A stretch of DNA of 64,000 nucleotides from Syntrophales bacterium (GCA_035363115.1 DAOSEM010000001.1:744001-808000), one strand, 5' to 3'; numbered from the stretch's first letter, positions 8,374 to 16,937 are shown. Program-made: numbers and translations. Notes: generated by a model from the letters alone, not told the origin.

Positions 8374-9655
8374 GGTGGTTGTCACGGGGATCGGGGTGGC
8401 CGCGCCCAACGGCCACGGGCTCCCCGCCTTTGAGAAGGCGCTCCGGGAGGGCGTCTCCGGCATCCGGTTCATCCCGGAGCTGAAAGACCTGAATTTCGCC
8501 TGCCAGGTCGGCGGGGTCCCGCAGGATTTCGACCAGATCCGGAAGCGTTATTTCGATTTCGAGAAGCTGATGTCCATGAACGACAACATCGGCTACGCCT
8601 CGGTGACGGCCGTGGACGCCTGGCGGGATGCCGGCTTCGATCTGCCCGAGTCGGGTGACGACCGGGTGGACTGGGACACCGGGGCGATCGTGGGCTGCGG
8701 GATCGGCGGCATGGACACCATCGCCCGGAGCGTGGTTCCCACGGTCAACGAGGGAAAGGTGCGGCGGCTGGGAAGCCGGATCGTGGAGCAGGTGATGAAC
8801 AGCGGGACCAGCGCGCGAATCGCGGGCCTGCTGGCCCTGGGGAACCAGGTGACATCCAACTCGTCTGCCTGCAGCACGGGAAACGAGGCGATCATCGAGG
8901 CCGTCCAGCGCATCCGGGCCGGGCTCGCGAAGCGGATGCTGGCGGGCGGATCCGAAGGGGCATCGCCCTACATCTGGGCGGGTTTCGACGCCATGCGGGT
9001 CATCTGCCGGAAGTTCAACGAGACACCCGAGGCGGCGTCACGGCCCATGAGCGAGTCCGCGGCGGGCTTCGTTCCCGGCTCCGGGGGCGCGATCCTGGTC
9101 CTCGAGGACCTGGAGACCGCCCGGGAGCGGGGGGCGCGGATCTATGCGGAGATCCTGGGCGGCGCCGTCAACTGCGGGGGGCAGCGCATGGGGGGCAGCA
9201 TGACCGCGCCCAATCCAGAGGGCGTCCGGAACTGTATCCGGATGGCCGTCCGGGACGCGGGCATCCGCCCGGAGGAGATCGACGCCGTCAACGGCCACCT
9301 GACGGCCACCTACGCGGACCCCGTGGAGGTGGCCAACTGGTCCGAGGCGCTCGGCCGGGGGCCGGGGGATTTCCCCTGGATCCAGTCCACCAAGTCCATG
9401 ATCGGCCACTGCCTCGGGGCGGCGGGGGCCATCGAGTGCGCCGCTGTGGCGCTTCAGCTCAAAAGGGGGTTTCTGCACCCGTCCCTGAACTGCGAGGACG
9501 TCCATCCCGGCATCGAGGCCTACGGGCACCGGATTCCCCGGGAGTGCGTCGAGGACATGGATCTCAGGACCTTCGCCAAGGCCGGGTTTGGCTTCGGCGA
9601 CGTCAACAGCTGTCTGATATTCAGAAAATGGGAGGAAAACGGAAGTCATGAGTGA
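8363..9655 (+). CDS. 3-oxoacyl-ACP synthase II (FabF-like)
   Basis: This 430-aa elongating ketosynthase has the Cys-His-His triad: Cys170 in NSSACSTGN, His312 in NGHLTATYADP and His349 in SMIGHCLGAAG. It should extend ACP-bound chains with malonyl-ACP. Length is normal for FabF. The ATG at 8363 overlaps the FabZ-like gene and the stop overlaps the ACP gene by 8 nt. The operon has a single KSII, so it is not a divergent chain-length-factor pair of the kind used for aryl polyenes or type II polyketides. Confidence 0.92.
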   Translation: MKRRVVVTGIGVAAPNGHGLPAFEKALREGVSGIRFIPELKDLNFACQVGGVPQDFDQIRKRYFDFEKLMSMNDNIGYASVTAVDAWRDAGFDLPESGDDRVDWDTGAIVGCGIGGMDTIARSVVPTVNEGKVRRLGSRIVEQVMNSGTSARIAGLLALGNQVTSNSSACSTGNEAIIEAVQRIRAGLAKRMLAGGSEGASPYIWAGFDAMRVICRKFNETPEAASRPMSESAAGFVPGSGGAILVLEDLETARERGARIYAEILGGAVNCGGQRMGGSMTAPNPEGVRNCIRMAVRDAGIRPEEIDAVNGHLTATYADPVEVANWSEALGRGPGDFPWIQSTKSMIGHCLGAAGAIECAAVALQLKRGFLHPSLNCEDVHPGIEAYGHRIPRECVEDMDLRTFAKAGFGFGDVNSCLIFRKWEENGSHE

Positions 9656-9896
9656 ACAGGAAATTTTCGCAAAAATGATTGAGATTTTAAGACCTTATGT
9701 GAAAGACGCGTCGCTCCTCGGCGGGGCGACCGCGGCCACGCATATTCTCGACGACCTGAAGGTCAACTCGGCCCGGCTCGTGGACGTCATCATCGGCTGC
9801 GAGGACGCCTTCGGGATCACCATCGAGGACGACGAGGCGGACGGCATCCGGACCATCGGCGACGCGGTAACGCTCATCCTGCGGAAAAAGGAATGA
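9648..9896 (+). CDS. Acyl carrier protein with an atypical phosphopantetheine site
   Basis: This 82-aa acidic, four-helix-type carrier protein is the likely carrier of chains made by this operon. The serine expected to receive the 4'-phosphopantetheine arm is Ser41, but its context is VNSARLVD rather than the usual DSL. The asparagine and alanine flanking the serine are unusual. It overlaps the ketosynthase by 8 nt and the next acyltransferase by 4 nt. The dedicated PPTase two genes downstream may be matched to this site. Confidence 0.85.
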   Translation: MSEQEIFAKMIEILRPYVKDASLLGGATAATHILDDLKVNSARLVDVIIGCEDAFGITIEDDEADGIRTIGDAVTLILRKKE

Positions 9897-10747
9897 ACGG
9901 CGGCGACGCCTGCGGGGCGTGCCTGAGAAGGCAGGAGGCCCGGGGGCGCCTGGCGTCCCTCGTCATTGGCCCCCTGTTCTTCCTCGCCATGCGCCTCCTC
10001 GGCTACCGGGTCCAGGGGCTCCCGGAGATCCGCCGCCGGTGGGCCGCGCTTCGGCAGGAGCACCCGGGGCCGTGGCTCGTCTGCGCCAACCACCTGACCC
10101 TGATCGACTCGCTGGTCGTGTCGTACGCCCTCTTCTCCCTGACGGATCACGTCCGCCGGTTCCGGGCGGTTCCCTGGAACCTGCCGGAGGAGAAAAACTT
10201 CGGCGGGTCGCGCCTCCTGGCCGCGATCTGCTACCTTGCCAAGTGCATCCCCGTGCAGCGCGGCGGGGACCGGGACAGCGTGCGGGCCGTGATGGAGAAG
10301 TGCCTTCGGCTCCTCAAGGGGGGACGGACGATCCTGATCTTCCCGGAAGGCGGGAGATCCCGGAGCGGGCGGGTGGATCCGGCGCAGGTCTCCTACGGTG
10401 TCGGCAGGCTTCTCGGCGAGTCGCCGGACGCCTGTGTCCTCTGCCTCTATGTGCGGGGCGACGGACAGGATTCCTGGAGCGATTATCCCCGCTTCGGGGA
10501 GCGCTTCACGGTGCGCATGGAAGTCCTGATTCCCCGGGCAGAGGGGGAAGGGCTCCGCCGCCAGCGGGCCTATGCCCGGCAGATCATAGAAACCCTTGCC
10601 GGGATGGAGGAGGAGACCCTTGGCCTTTGTGGGGAACGATGTCGTCGACCGGGGGGACCCGGCGAACCGGGGAAAGAGCCGGGACGCCAGGTTTCTGGAC
10701 AAGGTCTTCCATCGGGAGGAGCAGGAATTCATTCGTTCGTCCGCTGA
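9893..10747 (+). CDS. PlsC-like 1-acylglycerol-3-phosphate-type acyltransferase
   Basis: This 284-aa membrane-associated acyltransferase would move the finished chain from ACP onto a glycerolipid or other hydroxyl acceptor. The catalytic HX4D is NHLTLID with His67 and Asp72, and the phosphate-binding motif is FPEGGRSRSG. A hydrophobic segment near residues 21-40 probably anchors it. The start overlaps the ACP gene by 4 nt. The last 42 residues are Gly/Pro/Arg-rich and overlap the PPTase gene in another frame, so they look like run-through rather than a conserved domain. Confidence 0.85.
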   Translation: MNGGDACGACLRRQEARGRLASLVIGPLFFLAMRLLGYRVQGLPEIRRRWAALRQEHPGPWLVCANHLTLIDSLVVSYALFSLTDHVRRFRAVPWNLPEEKNFGGSRLLAAICYLAKCIPVQRGGDRDSVRAVMEKCLRLLKGGRTILIFPEGGRSRSGRVDPAQVSYGVGRLLGESPDACVLCLYVRGDGQDSWSDYPRFGERFTVRMEVLIPRAEGEGLRRQRAYARQIIETLAGMEEETLGLCGERCRRPGGPGEPGKEPGRQVSGQGLPSGGAGIHSFVR

Positions 10748-11396
10748 CCCTGACGGCGCCCTGTGGGTGCTCTGGGCGGTCAAGGAGGCCGCCTGGAAGG
10801 CCGCCGTGAAGACGGCCCCGGAGAGTGAGCGGGGCTGGAAAGGGATCCGGATCCGCCTGGGTCGGGAATGCCCGGAGCCTCCCAGCGGGATGCCGGATTG
10901 CCGGATGCTTCCGGAAAAGGAAGGATCGCACGGCCCTCCCTGGGAGGCCGCACGGACCGGCGTTGCAGAGACATTCGCGGGACCGGTGTCTTTTGACGTC
11001 CGGCAGCGGGGCGACTGTATTCACGCCGTCGGCCTCTTCGGCCCGTCTGAACGGATCCTCTGGCAGGCCGGCCTGATGTCCGCCCGGGGCGGTCTCATTT
11101 ACTGTTTGAACATTCTTCTGGACCTGGCAGACGGTGAGGCGGTCATCCATCGAGCACTGGGTCCGCAGGGGCTCCTGCCGCCCCGGCTGTTCATCCGGGG
11201 TGAGCCATCGGGCATCGATATCAGCCTGAGCCATGACGGGCGGTTTGCGGCCTGGGCGCTCCGGACGCCGCCGGTCATCCTTTGTTGCGGACGTGCCGGT
11301 GACCGAACGGGCTCTCGTGATCCGGTGGACAACCGAAACGTCCGGACGTTCCGCCCCATGATGGCCTCTTCCCCGCTGCCGCCGGTCGTGCTATAG
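10620..11396 (+). CDS. 4'-phosphopantetheinyl transferase (AcpS/Sfp superfamily)
   Basis: This 258-aa protein should activate the operon ACP by adding phosphopantetheine from CoA. Motifs are FVGNDVVD with metal-binding Asp near residue 7, LWAVKEAAWK with Lys55-Glu56, and DISLSHDGRFAAWA toward the C-terminus. I chose the TTG at 10620: it sits just before the first motif and has GGAGG 6 nt upstream. An earlier TTG at 10596 would put that ribosome-binding site inside the gene. Its first 128 nt overlap the acyltransferase gene out of frame. A 100-residue insert separates the KE motif from the last motif, longer than in AcpS. Confidence 0.8.
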   Translation: MAFVGNDVVDRGDPANRGKSRDARFLDKVFHREEQEFIRSSADPDGALWVLWAVKEAAWKAAVKTAPESERGWKGIRIRLGRECPEPPSGMPDCRMLPEKEGSHGPPWEAARTGVAETFAGPVSFDVRQRGDCIHAVGLFGPSERILWQAGLMSARGGLIYCLNILLDLADGEAVIHRALGPQGLLPPRLFIRGEPSGIDISLSHDGRFAAWALRTPPVILCCGRAGDRTGSRDPVDNRNVRTFRPMMASSPLPPVVL

Positions 11397-11415
11397 AGGC
11401 GCCGGAGGTTCATCC

Positions 11416-11982
11416 ATGATCATTTGGAGTATGTTTTCCCGCATCGCTCTCGCTTTGGCGTTGCTGATGCTTGTTGCGTCCCTGATTGTATCGTCTTTGT
11501 CCGTACGGTTCGTCCTGGCAGCGGTGATGGCGGCGGCGGCTGTCCTGCCCGTGGTCTGCGGGCCCATGCGCTACCGGCTTGTCGGGATCGTGGCCCTCGT
11601 GGCCGGAATCGGCCTGGCCTGGTCGCTGTACCCGGCGTTCAAGGGAGATCCCTCCTACGTGAAGGGCAAGGTCGTCCAGGCGGCGGCGTTCGGCATGGAG
11701 GTGGCGCGGGCGGCGGACAAGGTGGCCGTGGACTACAACCGCACCCCCTTGAGCCTGCGCGAGCTGGGGCTGGATCTGCCCAAGGGCGCCGTGGCGGATG
11801 TGAGCTTCCCGAAAGACGGAACCATCCTGCTTGTCCTCGAGGTTCCCACGCTGTCCGGCTCCGTCCTGCAGTACACTCCCACGGGAATGCCCGGCTCCAG
11901 GAAGTGGCGGTGCTCCGGTCCGTCCGTTCCTCCGGAGTTCCTCCCGCCTCAGTGCCGGGAGAGCGTGAGTCAAAAACCCTGA
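11416..11982 (+). CDS. Membrane protein with pilin-like C-terminal domain
   Basis: This 188-aa protein has three hydrophobic helices in the first 75 residues. The soluble tail (YVKGKVVQAAAFGMEVARAA, then DYNRTPLSLRELGL) resembles the C-terminal domain attached to some type IV pilin-like proteins. There is no prepilin peptidase site. The ATG at 11416 follows GGAGG at a good distance. It lies 19 nt after the PPTase and is probably the last gene of the operon. Function unknown. Confidence 0.65.
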   Translation: MIIWSMFSRIALALALLMLVASLIVSSLSVRFVLAAVMAAAAVLPVVCGPMRYRLVGIVALVAGIGLAWSLYPAFKGDPSYVKGKVVQAAAFGMEVARAADKVAVDYNRTPLSLRELGLDLPKGAVADVSFPKDGTILLVLEVPTLSGSVLQYTPTGMPGSRKWRCSGPSVPPEFLPPQCRESVSQKP

Positions 11983-12208
11983 GCGGCCGCTCCGGGCGTC
12001 CCTGCCGCCATCCCCTTTTCCCTCAAAAAGGGGCGCAACGATTCCCCCGTCCTGCCTCTGAAGCTCTATCCCGCGAAAGACCGGCATGTCTGTCCTTATG
12101 GAAGCAAAAGTCCATATGCTGACACGATAAGCCGGTCCGGAATGACCCGAATCGGAAACAACCAAGCATAATCAATTCGTTATCAATTGGCGGGAGGGTG
12201 GCGGCCAT
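11983..12208. other. Intergenic region before the second sigma-54 unit
   Basis: This stretch separates the lipid operon from the next transcription unit. I find no gene. Its right part (about 12160-12190) is AT-rich for this genome and carries a small dyad, CAATT at 12173-12177 and AATTG at 12185-12189, just upstream of the -24 element. This could be an IHF or activator site. Confidence 0.4.
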
Positions 12209-12224
12209 TGGCACCAATCCTGCA
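12209..12224 (+). promoter_or_regulatory. Sigma-54 (-24/-12) promoter of the dehydratase-like operon
   Basis: TGGCACCAATCCTGCA is close to consensus, with GG at 12210-12211 and GC at 12222-12223 separated by 10 nt. Expected transcription start is near 12235, about 60 nt before the start codon at 12297. It is one of the best -24/-12 matches in the window. Confidence 0.7.
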
Positions 12225-12296
12225 CCGTTTCCATCCGTATTGCCGTTGACAGTCAGATTTCCCGCATCAATTCGATTTCGGAAGGGGATGAGCGCC

Positions 12297-13766
12297 ATGA
12301 TGAGCGGGGCCGATTACGTAAAGTCACTCGAGGCCATGAACTCGACGGTGTTCATCTATGGCAAGCGCGTCGAGCGCTTCTGGGAGCATCCGGTCCTCAA
12401 GCCCGCCTTCCATTGCCTCCGCGAGACCTTCGATCTGGCCTCCGACCCGTCCAGGGATCCAGAACTCCATTCCCTGCTGGTGACGGAGAGCCCCCTCACG
12501 GGAGGGACGATCAGCCGGTTCCTCCACGTCGTCCAGTCCCGGGATGATCTGCTGGCCCGGATGAAGATGCAGCGCGCTCTGATGCGCCACACGGGGGGCT
12601 GCTTCGGCGGGCGCTGCGTCTCGGGCGCGGTGATCAACGCCCTCTGGTCCGTCACCTGGGACGTGGACCGCGAATCCGGAGGAAAGACGCAATACCACGA
12701 CCGTTTCCGGGCCTTCATGAAGGAGGCCCAGGAGAAGGACCTGGTGGTCATGGGGAACATCACCGACGCCAAGGGCGACCGTTCCCTGCCTCCCCACCGC
12801 CAGGCCGATCCGGATCTGTATGTGCGGATCGTCGAACGCTACGCCGACGGGATCGTCGTCAACGGCGCCAAGCTTCAGCAGTCCGGCGCCCCACTGGCCC
12901 ACGAGCGCCTCGTGGTGCCGACCACGGCCCTGGGACCCAACGACGAGGCCTACGCCGTGGCCTTCGCCGTCCCCGGCGACGCCAAGGGGGTCATTCACGT
13001 CAACGACTCGGCCTGCGCCAATGCCAAGTTCATGGCCATGCGGCCCGAGGACATCGGCAACGCCACCTTCGGCATGCACCAGAGCGCCCATGTCCTGTTC
13101 GACCATGTCTTCGTCCCGAACGACCGGGTCTTCCTGTGCGGCGAGGTCAAGGCCACCCGCGACCTGGTCCATCGCTTTTCCGACTTCCAGAGGTTCGCCT
13201 CGGCGACTTGCCGGTCGGGCTACATCGACCTCTGCATCGGAGCCGGGATGGCCCTGGCGGACTACAACGGCGCGGCCGGTTTCGGCCACATCCGGGACAA
13301 GCTGGTCGACATGAGCGTGGACAGCGAGACCCTCTACGGGCTCGTGGCCGGATCGGCTGCCCTGGCGACGGAACTGCCCTCGGGGGTTTTCCTGCCGGAG
13401 ACCTTTTCCGTCAATGCCGCCAAGCTTTATATGAACGAGGCGATCCTGAAGGCCGGCCAGCGGCTGGCCGAGATCGGAGGTGGGATCCTGGTGACCCGGC
13501 CCTCCTCGGTGGACCTGGAGATCCCCGGAGTCGGGGAACTTCTGGCAAAGTATCACCAGGGGCGTGCGGGTGTCGCCGTGGAGGACCGCCTGAAAATGGC
13601 CCGTCTCTGCGAGTCCCTTTCGGGACTGGCCGCCCTGACGCCGATCCTGTCTGTCATTGCGGCGGGTCCGCCGGCGACGCAGAAGCTCAATTTCCGGCTC
13701 CTGACGGACTTCGCCCGGGACAGGAGGGCCGCGGAGCGCCTGGCCGGGATCGGCGGGGGATCATAA
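12297..13766 (+). CDS. 4-hydroxybutyryl-CoA dehydratase/HpaB-family protein with altered Fe-S ligands
   Basis: This 489-aa protein belongs to the 4-hydroxyphenylacetate 3-monooxygenase/4-hydroxybutyryl-CoA dehydratase family. It is collinear with Clostridium AbfD as I recall that sequence: a YVKSL start, KMQR, DPDLYVRIVE, a VFVPNDRVFLC strand and a C-terminal domain. AbfD binds [4Fe-4S] through Cys99, Cys103, His292 and Cys299. Here the first pair is Cys102 and Cys107, one residue further apart, His292 aligns with Gln298, and only Cys305 is kept; Tyr296 also aligns with Ser. It may bind flavin but lack the cluster, or use another one. The start at 12297 has GAAGGGG 9 nt upstream. First gene of its operon. 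Confidence 0.8.
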   Translation: MMSGADYVKSLEAMNSTVFIYGKRVERFWEHPVLKPAFHCLRETFDLASDPSRDPELHSLLVTESPLTGGTISRFLHVVQSRDDLLARMKMQRALMRHTGGCFGGRCVSGAVINALWSVTWDVDRESGGKTQYHDRFRAFMKEAQEKDLVVMGNITDAKGDRSLPPHRQADPDLYVRIVERYADGIVVNGAKLQQSGAPLAHERLVVPTTALGPNDEAYAVAFAVPGDAKGVIHVNDSACANAKFMAMRPEDIGNATFGMHQSAHVLFDHVFVPNDRVFLCGEVKATRDLVHRFSDFQRFASATCRSGYIDLCIGAGMALADYNGAAGFGHIRDKLVDMSVDSETLYGLVAGSAALATELPSGVFLPETFSVNAAKLYMNEAILKAGQRLAEIGGGILVTRPSSVDLEIPGVGELLAKYHQGRAGVAVEDRLKMARLCESLSGLAALTPILSVIAAGPPATQKLNFRLLTDFARDRRAAERLAGIGGGS

Positions 13767-13883
13767 TCAGCATGAACGTGCGACGGGGACCGCTTCCCGG
13801 CGCCGCAACCAACGGCCATCGCGTCCCCGGAGTTGGATCCGGGCCGGAAGACCCGGGGGGCCGGTGAGAAAGGAATCCCATCC

Positions 13884-15023
13884 ATGCAGTTCAAGCTCAC
13901 GAAGGAACAGGAACTGATCCAGCGGGCCGCCCGGGAATACGCCGAGAAGACGGTGGCACCCCAGGTGGAGACCGTCCTGGAGACCGGCAAGGTGCCCGAT
14001 TCGATCTTGCGGGATCTCAAGGAACTCGACTTTTTCGCCATCCCCGTTCCCGAGGAATACGGTGGAGCCGGCGCGGGCTATTCCAGCTACACCCTGGTCC
14101 TGGAGCAGCTGGCACGGGTGCTGCCGGCCCTGTCGGTCATCATCTCGGTGAACAACGTCGGCCTGGCGGCCATCCAGAACTTCGGAACGGAGGAGCAGAA
14201 GAAACGATACCTTCCCCAGGGTGGACGGGGAGACGGTATCCTGTCCTTTGCATTCACGGAGCCGGGGACCGGCTCCGATCCCAAGCAGCTCACGACCACG
14301 GCGGAGCGGAAGGGCGACACCTTCGTGCTCAATGGAACGAAGCGCTTCATCACCAACGCCGGCTTCCCCGGACCCATCGTCGTCGTCGCGAAGGAGAGCG
14401 ACACCGGGGCCGTCAGCGGCTTCCTCTTCGACAAGTTCATCGAGGGGTACACCGTCTCGGAGCCCTGGAAGAAAATGGGCGCTCCCGGGGGGCCCCTCTA
14501 CGATGTGTACCTGAAGGACGTCGTCGTTCCCGCGGAGAGCATGCTCGGCGGGCCAAACATGGGGTTCTGGGTCCTGAAAGTGGCCCTGGCGCTGGGCAAG
14601 ATCGGCATCAGCTCCATCTTCCTGGGCTGTATGCTGGCGGCCTACGAGGAGGCCCTCAAGTACGCCACCCAGAAGACCCACCGGGGCCAGCCCATCGTAA
14701 AGTTCCAGTCCATCCAGACGGCCATCTCCGACATGGCCATGAAGTACGAGGCGTCTCGCTGGATGACCTACCGGATCGGCTGGCTGGCGGATCAGGCGAA
14801 AGACAAGGGGGACATCCTGAAGGATTCGGCCATGACGAAGATTTTCGTCACCGAGGAGGCGGTGGACGTGGCCCGGATCGCCATGAACGTCCACGGCTCC
14901 TACGGATTGATGCAGGATTATAAGATGTCACAGATCTGGAAAGATGTTATCTTCGGACCCCAGGTGGAAGGCGTGTCCCCCCTCCTGAAAGTTCTCGTGG
15001 CGGGGGAGATCCTCCGGGGCTGA
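13884..15023 (+). CDS. Acyl-CoA dehydrogenase
   Basis: This 379-aa FAD-dependent dehydrogenase has the usual three-domain layout: an N-terminal helical domain, FAD contacts in AFTEPGTGSD and FITNAGF, and a C-terminal helical domain. Near the C-terminus PQVEGVSPLL places a glutamate at the position of the normal catalytic base (usually YEGTSE), with the flanking residues changed. The ATG at 13884 has AAGGA upstream; a longer reading from 13833 is less likely. Electrons would pass to the EtfAB and FixCX encoded immediately downstream. Confidence 0.92.
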   Translation: MQFKLTKEQELIQRAAREYAEKTVAPQVETVLETGKVPDSILRDLKELDFFAIPVPEEYGGAGAGYSSYTLVLEQLARVLPALSVIISVNNVGLAAIQNFGTEEQKKRYLPQGGRGDGILSFAFTEPGTGSDPKQLTTTAERKGDTFVLNGTKRFITNAGFPGPIVVVAKESDTGAVSGFLFDKFIEGYTVSEPWKKMGAPGGPLYDVYLKDVVVPAESMLGGPNMGFWVLKVALALGKIGISSIFLGCMLAAYEEALKYATQKTHRGQPIVKFQSIQTAISDMAMKYEASRWMTYRIGWLADQAKDKGDILKDSAMTKIFVTEEAVDVARIAMNVHGSYGLMQDYKMSQIWKDVIFGPQVEGVSPLLKVLVAGEILRG

Positions 15024-15267
15024 GCCGGGGTCCGGTCCCCTCCGGTTCCCCGGAGAGAACCGGAAGCGGTCAGATACGAAAAGCAGGCTTCGCCGGAATC
15101 CGGGAACAGGGCGCGCCGGCCGTGAACCCCGAGGGGGCGGCCATCCGCCGGACGCGGACGGATTTTGGATGAAGCCGTGAACGATTGCGGTTTCCTGCGA
15201 CGCGGGTCCCCCTCCCTCCCCCGGGAGATGGGGGACCCATCCCAAACCAATCACTCGACGGAAAGGC

Positions 15268-16554
15268 ATGGACAAATTCGACGTCATCATCGTCGGCGCG
15301 GGGCTGTCGGGCCTCGCGGCCGCCTATACCCTGGTCCGGGAGGGAGCCGAGGTGCTCGTCCTGGAGCGGGGGGACTACGCCGGGGCGAAAAACCTGACCG
15401 GCGGGCGCCTCTATCTCAATCCGGTGCGGTCCCTGCTTCCGGAACTGCTGGAAAAGGCGCCCCTGGAGCGGGGGATCGTCCGGGAGGACATCTGCCTGCT
15501 TGGAAAGACCGGCTCCTTCACCGGGAGCTATGACGCCCGGTCCGGCCCGGCCGGGCCGCCGCAGAGCGCGACCGTTCTCCGGGCCCGCTTCGACCGCTGG
15601 CTGGCGAAGGAAGTGGAGCAGCAAGGGGTTCCGGTGGTCACGAAGAGCGCCGTGGAGGACCTGATCCTCGAGAACGGCCGGGTCAAGGGCATCGTCGTGA
15701 CGGGCGAGGAGATCGGTGCCGACGTGGTCCTCGCCTGCGACGGCGTCCTGTCCCTGACGGCGGAGAAGGCGGGCCTCCGAAGCCCCGGGCATCCGGAGCA
15801 TTATGCCGTCGGCATCAAGGAGATCATCGAACTCGACGAAGGCGTCATCGACGACCGCTTCAACGTCTCCCCCGGCGAGGGGGCGGCGCGGCTTTTCCTC
15901 GGGGAGGCCACGCAGGGCCGGTTCGGGGGAGGGTTCCTCTATACGAACCGGACGAGCCTCAGCATCGGGATCGTCCTGGGTATCGACGTTCTGGGGGGCG
16001 CCCCCGGCGAGCCCACGGCGCCGGAGATCTTCGACGCCTTCAAGAACCGGCCGGAAATCCAGTCCCTCATCCGCGGCGGCCAGACCGTGGAGTACGGCGC
16101 CCACGTGATTCCGGAAGGCGGGATGGCGGGCGTCGGCAGGCTTTGCGGCGACGGCATCCTGGTGGCGGGGGACGCCGCGGGATTCGCCCTCAACACGGGG
16201 CTCATCGTCCGGGGCATGGATTACGCCCTGGCATCGGGCTACTGGGCCGCCCGGGCCGTCCTGGAGGCGAAGGGGCGGAACGATTTCAGCGCCGCCTCCC
16301 TGGCCTGCTACGAGGCGCTCCTTCGGGACAGTTTTGTACTCAAGGATTTTGAGACGGCCCGCCACGCCCCGGAGGCCCTCCGGAACCCGCGCTTCTACGG
16401 CCGCTACCCGGATCTCGCCATCGGCATCTTCGAAGACCTGTTTGCCGTTCCCGAAGGCCCCAAGGACAAGCTCTTCTCCACCGTCCGGCGGCATCTGCCC
16501 CTGCGGGAGATCCTGGCCGTCCTCCGGGACATGAAAGGCATGGTGAAGATATGA
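15268..16554 (+). CDS. fixC: FixC-like ETF-quinone oxidoreductase flavoprotein
   Basis: This 428-aa FAD protein of the ETF-QO/FixC family should oxidise ETF and pass electrons to quinone or to the bifurcation complex. The N-terminal Rossmann motif is VGAGLSGLAAA with an acidic strand end (VLERG), and the FAD-closing motif is GILVAGDAAGFA. The C-terminal 4Fe-4S domain of true ETF-QO is absent and is supplied by the separate FixX-like ferredoxin whose start overlaps this stop by 4 nt. Order here is fixC-fixX-etfB-etfA rather than the common fixABCX. Confidence 0.9.
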   Translation: MDKFDVIIVGAGLSGLAAAYTLVREGAEVLVLERGDYAGAKNLTGGRLYLNPVRSLLPELLEKAPLERGIVREDICLLGKTGSFTGSYDARSGPAGPPQSATVLRARFDRWLAKEVEQQGVPVVTKSAVEDLILENGRVKGIVVTGEEIGADVVLACDGVLSLTAEKAGLRSPGHPEHYAVGIKEIIELDEGVIDDRFNVSPGEGAARLFLGEATQGRFGGGFLYTNRTSLSIGIVLGIDVLGGAPGEPTAPEIFDAFKNRPEIQSLIRGGQTVEYGAHVIPEGGMAGVGRLCGDGILVAGDAAGFALNTGLIVRGMDYALASGYWAARAVLEAKGRNDFSAASLACYEALLRDSFVLKDFETARHAPEALRNPRFYGRYPDLAIGIFEDLFAVPEGPKDKLFSTVRRHLPLREILAVLRDMKGMVKI

Positions 16555-16835
16555 GCGACGCCCAGGGCCTCAAGGAAAAGCTGGGGAAAGACGTCTTCAA
16601 GCCCGGGGCGGACAGGCACATCGCCATCCGGCCGGGCCGGGAAAAGGATCCGAGGCTGCTGCGGGCCGTGGCGCTCTGTCCCTCGGGGCTCTATTCCCGG
16701 GGGGACGACGGGGCGGTGACCCTCACCCTGGAGGGATGCCTCGAGTGCGGAACCTGCCGGATCGCCTGCGGTCCGGAGGTCCTGGAGTGGTCCTATCCGC
16801 CCGGGGGGGCGGGTATCCAGTTCCGGTTCGGGTAG
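16551..16835 (+). CDS. fixX: FixX-like ferredoxin
   Basis: This 94-aa ferredoxin-like protein partners FixC. Cysteines occur in ALCPSGLY and in CLECGTCRIAC, the arrangement of FixX proteins that carry one [4Fe-4S] cluster. It overlaps fixC by 4 nt. With the downstream EtfBA it completes a membrane-linked electron-transfer module for the upstream acyl-CoA dehydrogenase. Confidence 0.88.
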   Translation: MSDAQGLKEKLGKDVFKPGADRHIAIRPGREKDPRLLRAVALCPSGLYSRGDDGAVTLTLEGCLECGTCRIACGPEVLEWSYPPGGAGIQFRFG

Positions 16836-16937
16836 GACGGGACGAAGTCATTCCCCTCCGGCGGGGCTGTCAGGGGGATCCTTTTTCAACCATCGCCGCG
16901 TTTCCTCGCGGTCGATCCTTTCACAAAGCGAGTTGCC

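Noticed and set aside
7903..9655. A chain-length-factor/ketosynthase pair as in aryl polyene clusters
   Set aside because: Only one KSII gene is present and it has a full Cys-His-His triad; the neighbouring gene is a FabZ-type dehydratase.
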